This document shows, one piece after another, positions 52,456 to 59,952 of a stretch of DNA of 64,000 nt. How positions within the stretch are numbered: the stretch's first letter is position 1; the number at the start of each line of letters is the position of its first letter. The stretch is from Mycobacterium colombiense (GTDB taxonomy: Bacteria; Actinomycetota; Actinomycetes; Mycobacteriales; Mycobacteriaceae). The notes beneath the pieces are model-generated. The model saw nothing but the letters and a program-made list of their open reading frames with translations, did not search any database and was not told the origin of the DNA. The stretch covers positions 62,001-126,000 of the forward strand of contig NZ_LZKI01000189.1 of the NCBI RefSeq assembly GCF_001672755.1, read 5' to 3'. Position numbers and translations under genes: made by a program.

Positions 52456-53030
52456 CCGACCTAGCCGACAAGCGCGGACGCGTCAGGGCCGTGCCGGGCC
52501 AGCCCGACATGTGGGCCTTCGTATTGTTCGAGACCCTGGTATTCACAGGCTATTTCGGCTTCTACCTGTTCTCGCGGGGCCGCAATCCCGAGCTTTTCCT
52601 GCACTCGCAGGCCCACCTCGACCTGCGCGTCGGGGTCTTCAACACCTTGGTCCTGTTGCTGAGCTCATGGTCGGTGGCGCGGTGTGTTCAGTCGGCCCGC
52701 GCCGGCGCCTATGGGGCGGCTCTGCGGGATGTCTTCATCACGGCGGGGTTCGCCGTGGTGTTCTTGTTTTTCAAGGTGTTCGAGTGGGCCCGGTTGGTGC
52801 AGGCCGGAAACGGCATAGAGCACAACGACTTCTTCATGTTCTATTTCTTCCTCACCGGGATCCACTTCGTCCACCTGCTGATCGGCTTCGTCGTCCTCGG
52901 CGTCGTCGTCTACCAACTCCGTAGTCCGGCCCGGCGCTCCCAGGAAATCATCGAAACCGGCGCAACCTATTGGCACACCGTCGATTTCCTGTGGGTGCTC
53001 ATCTTTGCGCTGCTCTACGTGGTGAGGTGA
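52452..53030 (+). CDS. Cytochrome c oxidase subunit III-like (NorE/CtaE-type) membrane protein
   Basis: 192 aa, five hydrophobic segments; MWAFVLFETLVFTGYFGFYLF opening, later FYFFLTGIHFVHLLIGF and YWHTVDFLWVLIFALLY as in heme-copper oxidase subunit III (shared HxxH spacing around H-F-V-H and YWH-x2-D). GTG at 52452 in GTGA with the previous gene. No subunit I or II is linked; such NorE-type proteins may act with nitric oxide reductase or an alternative oxidase. Confidence 0.84.
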   Translation: MTDLADKRGRVRAVPGQPDMWAFVLFETLVFTGYFGFYLFSRGRNPELFLHSQAHLDLRVGVFNTLVLLLSSWSVARCVQSARAGAYGAALRDVFITAGFAVVFLFFKVFEWARLVQAGNGIEHNDFFMFYFFLTGIHFVHLLIGFVVLGVVVYQLRSPARRSQEIIETGATYWHTVDFLWVLIFALLYVVR

Positions 53031-53317
53031 TCGAGATCAGATTCAACAAGAGATTGCTGTTCGTCTGGACGATCTTGGCCGCGCTGACGCTGGCTTACCT
53101 GTGGATAGACCGCGCCGCCGACGGGGCGCTGGAATCCAGCGCTGTGGTCACCTCGAGCGTCATCGTCATCGCACTGGTCAAGGTGCGCATCATCTTTCGC
53201 GAGTTCATGGAGGTGCGAGACGCCCCGGTCCTGCTGTGCCGACTCACCGACGCGTGGGTGGCGTTGATCGCCGTCGCCTTGCTCGGCTGTTACTTCGTCG
53301 GGATGCAGGTCCGGTAG
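53027..53317 (+). CDS. Cytochrome c oxidase subunit IV-like small membrane protein
   Basis: 96 aa, three hydrophobic segments (about 10-26, 35-52, 73-92) with a short conserved-looking KVRIIFREFMEVRDAP loop, as in the bacterial COX4/prokaryotic subunit IV family. GTG at 53027 in GTGA with the COX3-like gene. Completes the 50858-53317 operon. Confidence 0.78.
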   Translation: MIEIRFNKRLLFVWTILAALTLAYLWIDRAADGALESSAVVTSSVIVIALVKVRIIFREFMEVRDAPVLLCRLTDAWVALIAVALLGCYFVGMQVR

Positions 53318-53336
53318 CGCCCGCGAGCGAGAAGCC

Positions 53337-54632
53337 CTAAGCCACCGGCGCGATCGCGTCCGCGGTGGTGAACGTCAGGTGCAGTTCGCTCAGGCCGCGC
53401 AGGATGTACGTCGGCTCGTAGGTGTAGCGACGCTCGGCGGCCGGCCCGTGATGGGTTTCGTTGATCTCGATGTGCGGCATCCGGTCCAGGATCCGCTCGA
53501 TCGAGACACGGCCTTCGACGCGGGCGAGCGGGCCGCCGGGGCAGGAGTGTACGCCGCGGGCGAACGCCATGTGTTCGCGGACGTTCTTGCGGCGCAGGTC
53601 GAACTCGTGCGGGTTCTCGAACCGGCGGGGGTCCCGGTTGGCCGCGCCCGGCAGGATCATCACCACTGTGCCCGCGGGGATGTCGACACCACCGATGGTG
53701 GTCGCCTTGCGGGCCAGCCGCGAGTCGCTCTTGACGGGGCTGTCCATCCGTAGCGATTCCTCGATGAACCCGGGAATAAGGCTGCGGTCGTCACGCAACT
53801 CTTGCTGGATATCGGGCCGGTCGCCCAGAACCTGCAGAGCGGCGCTGAGCAGCTTCGCCGTCGTCTCCTGTCCGGCGGCGAAAAGGAACGTCGCCGAGCG
53901 GACGACCTCGATCACCGGGGGTGTCGAGCCGTCCGGGTACTTCGCTTCCGCCAGGAACGTCAGCACGTCGCCGCGGGGCTCGCGGCGACGATCCTCGATG
54001 TAGTTACAGAACTTGTCGTCGAGCCACTCGAGCGGGTTGATGCCCACCGACTCGTGGTCCAGGGCGCCCACACGTGCCTCGGGGCGATCGGCGCCCAAGA
54101 CCTTACGGAACTCCTTGTGGTCCTCTTCCGGCACGCCGAGCAGGTCGGCGATCACCAAGGTGGCGAACGGCTTTGAGTACTCGGCGATGAACTCGCACTC
54201 GCCGTTGTGCAGGAACTCGTCGAGCTGACGATCGGCGAGGCGCCACATGAACTCCTCGTTCTGCTTCAGCCGGCTCGGGGTCAGCAGCTTGGCGAGCACC
54301 GATCGGGCCTTGGTGTGGTCCGGCGGATCCATGGTGACCATGTGTTCGTTCATCGGAAAGGAGCTGCGGTGCGCATCGATCTGGGGGCTGATGTCGTCGC
54401 CTTCGGGCGTGAACGGTAACGGCGGGAAGGGCCCACCAAGGGCGACGATGTTGGAGAAGGTATCCGGGTCCTTATAGATCTCGCAGGCTTCGTCGTAGCC
54501 GGTGACGGCGACGACGCCGTAGTGCGGCAGCCGCAGCACCGGGTTTTGACTGCGCAGGTAGTCGAAGTACGGGTGCGGATCTGGGACCAGTGACGGATCG
54601 GTGAAGAAGTCGATCGAGTCGAAGGTGCTCAT
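53337..54632 (-). CDS. Cytochrome P450 (paralogue of 7343), no adjacent ferredoxin
   Basis: 431 aa. I-helix AGQETT; heme loop FARGVHSCPG with Cys at about 364; shared tail PTYILRGLSELHLTFT with the 7343 P450. ATG at 54632. No ferredoxin gene is adjacent, so it would borrow one from elsewhere. Divergent TetR gene 196 bp away; palindromes at 54699-54714 and 54717-54736 are in between. Confidence 0.92.
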   Translation of the reverse strand: MSTFDSIDFFTDPSLVPDPHPYFDYLRSQNPVLRLPHYGVVAVTGYDEACEIYKDPDTFSNIVALGGPFPPLPFTPEGDDISPQIDAHRSSFPMNEHMVTMDPPDHTKARSVLAKLLTPSRLKQNEEFMWRLADRQLDEFLHNGECEFIAEYSKPFATLVIADLLGVPEEDHKEFRKVLGADRPEARVGALDHESVGINPLEWLDDKFCNYIEDRRREPRGDVLTFLAEAKYPDGSTPPVIEVVRSATFLFAAGQETTAKLLSAALQVLGDRPDIQQELRDDRSLIPGFIEESLRMDSPVKSDSRLARKATTIGGVDIPAGTVVMILPGAANRDPRRFENPHEFDLRRKNVREHMAFARGVHSCPGGPLARVEGRVSIERILDRMPHIEINETHHGPAAERRYTYEPTYILRGLSELHLTFTTADAIAPVA

Positions 54633-54698
54633 CGGATTTGCGTCTCCCTGGGCTGGGTTTACCGGTGGTGTTCGGCGGCACATCGCTACCGCCGCCCG

Positions 54699-54736
54699 AT
54701 TTCGAGATCGAAATTGTGCTGAGCACCTGCTTAGCA
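54699..54736. promoter_or_regulatory. Operator cluster between P450 and divergent TetR
   Basis: Three dyads in 38 bp: ATTTCGAGATCGAAAT (54699-54714, perfect), then TGCT-G-AGCA (54717-54725) and TGCT-T-AGCA (54728-54736). The last two are the same 4-bp-arm dyad, spaced 11 bp centre to centre, one helical turn, which suits two dimers of a TetR bound side by side. They lie 85 bp or more upstream of both starts. Confidence 0.52.
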
Positions 54737-54828
54737 TGGCGGTAATGTCAGGGTCAAGGTCGAGGGCGCCGCGCCACGATACGATCCGTGTGGTCGGCAC
54801 GGGATGGCACACAGTACGGAGCAGGGAC

Positions 54829-55548
54829 ATGACATCGGCCCGCAGAATCGGGGCGCCGGACGCGAAAAATCGCGTCTTGTTGCTCGATGCCGCCGAACAG
54901 CTGATGCTCGAAGAGGGCTATGCCGCGGTGACGTCGCGGCGGCTGGCGAACAAGGCCGGGCTGAAGCCTCAACTGGTGCACTACTACTTCCGCACCATGG
55001 AGGAGCTGTTCCTGGAAGTCTTTCGACGCCGGGCCGAAGAGGCGCTCGAGGCGCACGCGCGAATGCTGCAGTTGCCGCAGCCGCTGTGGGCGCTGTGGCG
55101 CTTCGGCACCGATCCCGCGTTCACGCGGATTTCCATGGAATTCATGGCACTGGCCAATCACCGTAAGGACATGCGGGCCGAAATCGCTTACTACGCAGAG
55201 CGTTTTCGTGAAGAGCAGCGCCAAGCGGTGGCGACGGCGCTGGAGCGCTACGGCTCCAGGATTCAAGACGAGGGCCAGGACATCGAGATCGCTCCGGTGG
55301 TGTGGACGGTGCTGATGAGCAGCCTGTCGCGCTTCCTGGTGCTCGAGCAGGCGATCGGTATGTCCGCCGGCCATGCCGAGACGGTGGAGCTGGTGGAGAA
55401 CTACTTGCGCCGCCTGGAAGGCGAACCGCAGCCGATCGAGGGCGTGCCGGAGACCTGGCTGGTTCACCAGTTCCGCAGCGAGCAGAGCACACCTTTGGGG
55501 CCGTCCTTGGATACGACGACGGCGCCGTCTACCGCCAGATCGCAGTGA
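54829..55548 (+). CDS. TetR/AcrR family transcriptional regulator
   Basis: 239 aa. HTH: EEGYAAVTSRRLANKAGLKPQLVHYYF-type helix pair, then a helical domain and a low-complexity C-terminus (TTTAPSTARSQ). ATG at 54829 with GGAGCAGGG upstream. Divergent from the P450, so the simplest reading is local repression of that P450 and itself. Its last 85 bp overlap the convergent MmpS-like gene. Confidence 0.88.
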   Translation: MTSARRIGAPDAKNRVLLLDAAEQLMLEEGYAAVTSRRLANKAGLKPQLVHYYFRTMEELFLEVFRRRAEEALEAHARMLQLPQPLWALWRFGTDPAFTRISMEFMALANHRKDMRAEIAYYAERFREEQRQAVATALERYGSRIQDEGQDIEIAPVVWTVLMSSLSRFLVLEQAIGMSAGHAETVELVENYLRRLEGEPQPIEGVPETWLVHQFRSEQSTPLGPSLDTTTAPSTARSQ

Positions 55549-55901
55549 AGCCCCGGCGTGCCGGGCTCGGTGCCCGTGCTCGCCACGACCATCGCGTAAT
55601 GCTCGGGATCCGTCATGTCCAGATCGAAGCCCCACGGCTTGCCCGGGGCAAGGTCGATGTCGACGTGCGGTGTGAACGAGTAGGGGTTGTGGCTGTAGTC
55701 GGAAAATTTTGCCGGCTGATGGTCCAGGTAATAGATGCTGGTGTAGATCGGATTCTGCGCGGTGACGGTGTATCTGACGTGATGCATGACCGGATCGTCG
55801 GCGTGTGCCCGTCCGCTTCCCACCAGCAGACCCGCTGCTGCCAAGAGAGAAGCCAACGACACGATTGAGCTGACGCCCATCACTGTCTTCATCGTGGTCA
55901 T
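55464..55901 (-). CDS. Secreted MmpS-like protein
   Basis: 145 aa. Signal peptide (about 1-34, RAHA-DDP) rather than the transmembrane anchor of true MmpS, followed by a beta-rich domain with MmpS-like features (VRYTVTAQNPIYTSIYYLD, LHCDLAVDGAVVVSKDGPKGVLC, two Cys). Family assignment is tentative. ATG at 55901 overlaps the enoyl-CoA hydratase stop (ATGA), an odd partner for an envelope protein. Overlaps the TetR 3' end by 85 bp in antisense. Confidence 0.72.
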   Translation of the reverse strand: MTTMKTVMGVSSIVSLASLLAAAGLLVGSGRAHADDPVMHHVRYTVTAQNPIYTSIYYLDHQPAKFSDYSHNPYSFTPHVDIDLAPGKPWGFDLDMTDPEHYAMVVASTGTEPGTPGLHCDLAVDGAVVVSKDGPKGVLCSLRNW

Positions 55902-56653
55902 GACGCTCCTCCGGCTGCCGGGCGCGGTTTGGCGTTGCGGTTCATCACCCGTTCTGCGGCCTGCCAGTGCGGGTCGGCAACCCATAACCGTGCGAAGGAT
56001 GCTATCGCCTCCTCCGGGGAAACTCCGCGGATTACCCGCTTTATCTCGGTCGCCGGCCGGCGTGCCAGCGAGCGTGCGACGGCTCGCCACCCCTGGTCGG
56101 GCGAGTCGAACACGCCGCGGGGCACGACCTGATCCACCAAGCCGATGCGTTCGGCGTCGACCGCGGTCAGGGCGGTTCCCGAGCCGGCCAACAGCAGCGC
56201 CCTGCTCTTGCCGACCAGCGCGGCGAGCCGCTCGGCCCCGCCCCAGGCCGGCATGATCTCGAGCTGCACCTGGTTGAAGGCGATCTTGATGTCGTCGGCG
56301 GCCACTCGGATGTCGGCGGCGACGGCGACCTCGGCCCCACCGCCGAACGCGTGGCCGTTGAGCGCGGCGATGACGGGAGCGGGGAAATCCGCCAGCTGAT
56401 CACAGATGGACCGCATCCGCCGGGCCATGGCCGCGGCGTCCTCCTCGGTCCGCAGCGCGCTCAATTCCTTGAGGTCGCCGCCGGAGACGAACGCCTTGTC
56501 CCCGGCACCCTTGATCACCAGCGCCTGCGCGCCGGCCGCAGCATCAAGCGCCTTCTCCAGCTGGTCCATGGTGTCCAGACCGATGGCGTTGCGCGCGTGT
56601 GGGCGGTCGATGGTGACCACCGCCAACCCGTCGTCGATCTCCAGGTCCACCAT
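55898..56653 (-). CDS. Enoyl-CoA hydratase/isomerase family protein
   Basis: 251 aa crotonase fold: oxyanion loops VIKGAGDKAFVSGGDL and LNGHAFGGGAEVAVA. Of the two hydratase glutamates the first seems kept (E108); the second position is Gln130 by my alignment, so classical water addition is doubtful. ATG at 56653 after GGGGAG. Coupled to the MmpS-like gene by ATGA. The GAGAAT-type site at 56691-56718 is just upstream. Confidence 0.83.
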   Translation of the reverse strand: MVDLEIDDGLAVVTIDRPHARNAIGLDTMDQLEKALDAAAGAQALVIKGAGDKAFVSGGDLKELSALRTEEDAAAMARRMRSICDQLADFPAPVIAALNGHAFGGGAEVAVAADIRVAADDIKIAFNQVQLEIMPAWGGAERLAALVGKSRALLLAGSGTALTAVDAERIGLVDQVVPRGVFDSPDQGWRAVARSLARRPATEIKRVIRGVSPEEAIASFARLWVADPHWQAAERVMNRNAKPRPAAGGAS

Positions 56654-56690
56654 GTGAGTAATCGCTCCCCGACTGAAACCCGATATTGGC

Positions 56691-56718
56691 ATTCTCTTTT
56701 CGCGAGAATAACATCATC
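56691..56718. promoter_or_regulatory. Composite GAGAAT-type operator between enoyl-CoA hydratase and LpqH-like gene
   Basis: ATTCTC (56691-56696), 7 bases, GAGAAT (56704-56709) form an outward-facing dyad as at 1201-1217. The second half also begins GAGAATAACATCATC (56704-56718), an inward consensus site with two mismatches. 38 bp from the leftward start, 46 bp from the rightward start. Confidence 0.45.
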
Positions 56719-56763
56719 GCTGCAGGCTAAAGAACTTTCGTCAGCGAGGATGGAGGTGACTTG

Positions 56764-57183
56764 ATGCGGAACCGAATCGTGGCCGCCGCCGCAGTCCTGA
56801 CCGTTGCTTTGGTTGGCGCGTGCACGTCGCGGCCACCAAACCAACTCGCCAGCACGGCGTCCGTCACCGTGAACGGTAACGACCGGAACTTCCACATCGT
56901 GAAGTGCAGCCAGCGGGAGTGGAGTCGGACGATCGACATCGGCGGCAATTTCGCCGGTGCCAAACTCATCATCGACGAGAGCGCGCAACCGGCGACGGTC
57001 GAGTCTGTGCACATCCAAAACCTGGGTGGCTTCAGCGGCATGTACTCGCGGGGCGATGGCGGCAGCGCGGACATGAGCATGACGGGCGACAAATTCACCG
57101 TCTCCGGCACCGCCAACGGTTACAGAACCGACAAACCCGGTGAACCGGCCGACGCCACCTTCAAGATCTTCGTGTCTTGCTGA
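56764..57183 (+). CDS. LpqH-like (19-kDa family) lipoprotein
   Basis: 139 aa. Lipobox VGAC with C20, then a beta-rich domain matching the LpqH pattern: SVTVNGNDRNF, KCSQREW, IDIGG, VESVHIQNLGGFSGM, DKFTVSGTANGY, and C-terminal FKIFVSC (two Cys). An envelope lipoprotein, often surface-exposed and immunogenic in mycobacteria. ATG at 56764, seven bases after GGAGG; a TTG at 56761 is less likely. Confidence 0.82.
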   Translation: MRNRIVAAAAVLTVALVGACTSRPPNQLASTASVTVNGNDRNFHIVKCSQREWSRTIDIGGNFAGAKLIIDESAQPATVESVHIQNLGGFSGMYSRGDGGSADMSMTGDKFTVSGTANGYRTDKPGEPADATFKIFVSC

Positions 57184-57233
57184 CCACGTCGAACCGGGGT
57201 TCGGCAGGGCCACGTTGCGATTAGGCGCCTGTA

Positions 57234-57248
57234 GAGAATAGTATTCTC
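57234..57248. promoter_or_regulatory. Putative repressor operator, perfect GAGAAT-N3-ATTCTC
   Basis: GAGAATAGTATTCTC, no mismatch in either arm, ending 22 bp before the ATG of the amidohydrolase at 57271 and just before its GGAGG. The position would block transcription or initiation. Confidence 0.62.
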
Positions 57249-57270
57249 ACAAATCAAGAAGGAGGATTCC

Positions 57271-58461
57271 ATGGGCCAGTTGTCGCACAAGGTGGACGTT
57301 CCGTTTCCGATCTTTGACGCGGACAACCATCTCTACGAGCCGCCGGAGGCGCTGACCAAGTTCCTGCCCAAGGAGTACAAGGACTACGTCCAGTACGTGC
57401 AGATCAACGGTCGCACCAAGATCGCCATCCGCGGCCAGATCAGCAACTACATTCCCAACCCGACCTTCGAGGTCGTCGCCCGGCCGGGCGCCTGGGAGGA
57501 GTACTTCAAGTACGGCAACCCGGACGGCAAGAGCAAGCGCGAGCTGTTCGGTGAGCCGATGCGCGCGATCCCGGCGTTCTTCGAGCCCGGGCCGCGCTTG
57601 GAGACGATGAACGAGCTGGGCCTGGACAAGACGCTGATGTTCCCGACCTTGGCCAGTCTCCTGGAGGAACGTCTGCGTGATGACCCGGTCGCCATCCATG
57701 TTCTGGTCCACGCGCTGAACGAGTGGCTGGACGAGGTCTGGGGCTTCAACTACCAGAATCGCATCTTCACCACACCGGTCATCACCCTTCCGATCGTCGA
57801 GAAGGCGATCGAGGAGCTGGAGTGGGCGGTCAAGCGTGGCGCCCGCGCCATCCTGGTCCGGCCGGCGCCGGTCCCCGGCTTCCGCGGCCCGCGGTCGTTC
57901 GCGGTGCCCGAGTTCGACCCGTTCTGGGAGCGGGTTGTCGAGCACGACGTGCTGGTCGGCATGCACTCCAGCGACAGCGGCTACTCCCGGTACACCTCGG
58001 AGTGGGACGGCGCCGACCAGGAGATGCTGCCGTTCCAGACCAACGCGATGGGCATCCTCAACGAATGGCGGCCGATCCAGGACTCGGTGGGGTCGTGGGT
58101 CATTCACGGCGCGCTGTATCGCCACCCGAAGCTGAAGGTTGCGATCGTCGAGGCCGGCTCGAAGTGGATGACCCCGCTGCTGGACGGCCTCGCCGAGGTC
58201 TTCCGCAAGGCCCCGGAGGCGTTCCCCAGCGACCCGGTCGAGATGGTCAAGAATCGGATTCACGTCAGCCCCTTCTTCGAGGACGGCATCGACGATCTGG
58301 TCAACCTCGTCGGTGTGGATCAGGTGCTGTACGGCTCCGACTGGCCGCACCCGGAGGGACTGGCAGAGCCGACCTACTACATCGAGGCGCTGTCGCACCT
58401 GTCCGCTGAGGACCAGGCAAAGATTATGGGCGGCAACCTCGGTCGACTCGTCACGGTGTGA
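57271..58461 (+). CDS. Amidohydrolase family 2 (COG2159-type) metal-dependent hydrolase
   Basis: 396 aa. N-terminal FDADNHLYEPPEAL and late YGSDWPHPE, with all expected metal/catalytic residues. Closer to the 1305 enzyme (shared EPP-x3-F/L opening) than to the tandem pair at 22768/23943. ATG at 57271, a few bases after GGAGG. First gene of an operon with the FadD, duplicated-domain and Bfd-like genes. Confidence 0.87.
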   Translation: MGQLSHKVDVPFPIFDADNHLYEPPEALTKFLPKEYKDYVQYVQINGRTKIAIRGQISNYIPNPTFEVVARPGAWEEYFKYGNPDGKSKRELFGEPMRAIPAFFEPGPRLETMNELGLDKTLMFPTLASLLEERLRDDPVAIHVLVHALNEWLDEVWGFNYQNRIFTTPVITLPIVEKAIEELEWAVKRGARAILVRPAPVPGFRGPRSFAVPEFDPFWERVVEHDVLVGMHSSDSGYSRYTSEWDGADQEMLPFQTNAMGILNEWRPIQDSVGSWVIHGALYRHPKLKVAIVEAGSKWMTPLLDGLAEVFRKAPEAFPSDPVEMVKNRIHVSPFFEDGIDDLVNLVGVDQVLYGSDWPHPEGLAEPTYYIEALSHLSAEDQAKIMGGNLGRLVTV

Positions 58462-58485
58462 CGAGCTAGCCAACGGGCGGCGACG

Positions 58486-59952
58486 ATGCAGAGCGCAGAG
58501 CGCGATGAGGAGGAGCCGGCCAATCGGTCATGGCAGACCATCCCCGAGATGGTCTTGAGCGCGGCGGACCGTTTCTGCGATGCGGAAGCAATCGTCGACG
58601 GTCCGCTGCGCTTGACTTTCAGGCAGGCAGTCGAGCGGATCCGTTGCGCCGCAGGCGCCTTCGCCGACCTCGGCGTCGACAAGGGCGACCGGGTCGCGAT
58701 CTGGGCGCCCAATTCGGCCGAGTGGATCATTGCGGCGTTCGGGTTGCTCACCGCGGGTGGTGTGCTCGTGCCGGTCAACACCCGGTTCAAGACCGAAGAA
58801 GCCGGCGACATCATCGTGCGCAGCAAGGTGAAGGCCGTCCTGGTCCAGAAGGGTTTTCTGGACCAGGATTACACCGCGCCCGCCGGCGTGCCGGTCATCG
58901 ATCTGAAGTCCGACTTCCTGTCCAGCGGTTCACCATTCGAGCGACCGGTCAGTGGCACCGATACTTCGGACATCATCTTCACGTCGGGCACGACCGGGCG
59001 CCCCAAGGGGGCGATGCTGAGTCACGGTCAAACGCTGCGCATGTACGAGGAGTGGGCGACGCTCGCGGACCTGCGCGAGGGTGACCGCTACTTGCAGATC
59101 AACCCATACTTCCACACCTTCGGGCTGAAGGCGGGTCTTGTCACGTCTTTCCTGCGCGGCGCCACGATGCTGCCCGTCGCGGTGTTCGACGTCGACACGG
59201 TGGTGGATCTCATTGCGCGCGAACGCATCACGATGCTTCCCGGACCGCCGACGCTGTATCATTCACTGCTGACCGTGCAGGACAAGTCCGGGCTGTCGTC
59301 ACTGCGCGCGGGGGTGACCGGCGCCGCCGACATCCCCGTCGAGCTGGTCCGTCGCATCCACGACGAACTGCCGTTCCAGACGCTGATGACGGGTTACGGG
59401 CTCACCGAGGCCGGCAACGTCACCCTCTCACTGCCCGGCGATTCCTTCGAGGACGTCGCCACCACCGCGGGCGTGCCGTGCGGCGGGGTGGACGTGCGCA
59501 TCGCCGACGACGGCGAGGTGCTGGTCCGCGGCTACGGGGTCATGAAGGGCTACCTCGACGAACCGGAGGCCACCGCCCAGGCGATCGACGACGACGGCTG
59601 GCTGCACACCGGAGATCTGGGCGCCTTCACCGAGACCGGGCGGCTGCGCATCGTCGGCCGGAAGAAGGACATGTTCATCGTCGGCGGATTCAACGCCTAC
59701 CCGGCCGAGATCGAGGGCTTCCTGCTCAACCACCCGGCCGTCGCGCAGGCGGCCGTCATCGGCGTGCCCGACGAACGGATGGGCCAGGTCGGCAAAGCGT
59801 TCGTGGTGCGCAAAGGCGACGTCAGCGCCGACGAATTGATCGGCTGGTGTCGCGAGCGGATGGCCGGTTTCAAGGTGCCGCGCACGGTAGAGTTCCTCAA
59901 TTCACTCCCACTCAACGCGACGGGGAAAGTGATGAAGGACCAACTCCGATGA
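58486..59952 (+). CDS. Acyl-CoA synthetase (FadD-type, ANL superfamily)
   Basis: 488 aa. P-loop TSGTTGRPKGAM, YGLTEAGNV, TGDLG, the adenylate hinge (GRKKDMFIVGGFNAYPAEIE) and the C-terminal Lys in NATGKVMKDQL. Complete. Activates a fatty or other carboxylic acid with ATP and CoA, a likely first step for products of the neighbouring hydrolase. ATG at 58486, 24 bp after the amidohydrolase; ends ATGA with the next gene. Confidence 0.92.
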   Translation: MQSAERDEEEPANRSWQTIPEMVLSAADRFCDAEAIVDGPLRLTFRQAVERIRCAAGAFADLGVDKGDRVAIWAPNSAEWIIAAFGLLTAGGVLVPVNTRFKTEEAGDIIVRSKVKAVLVQKGFLDQDYTAPAGVPVIDLKSDFLSSGSPFERPVSGTDTSDIIFTSGTTGRPKGAMLSHGQTLRMYEEWATLADLREGDRYLQINPYFHTFGLKAGLVTSFLRGATMLPVAVFDVDTVVDLIARERITMLPGPPTLYHSLLTVQDKSGLSSLRAGVTGAADIPVELVRRIHDELPFQTLMTGYGLTEAGNVTLSLPGDSFEDVATTAGVPCGGVDVRIADDGEVLVRGYGVMKGYLDEPEATAQAIDDDGWLHTGDLGAFTETGRLRIVGRKKDMFIVGGFNAYPAEIEGFLLNHPAVAQAAVIGVPDERMGQVGKAFVVRKGDVSADELIGWCRERMAGFKVPRTVEFLNSLPLNATGKVMKDQLR

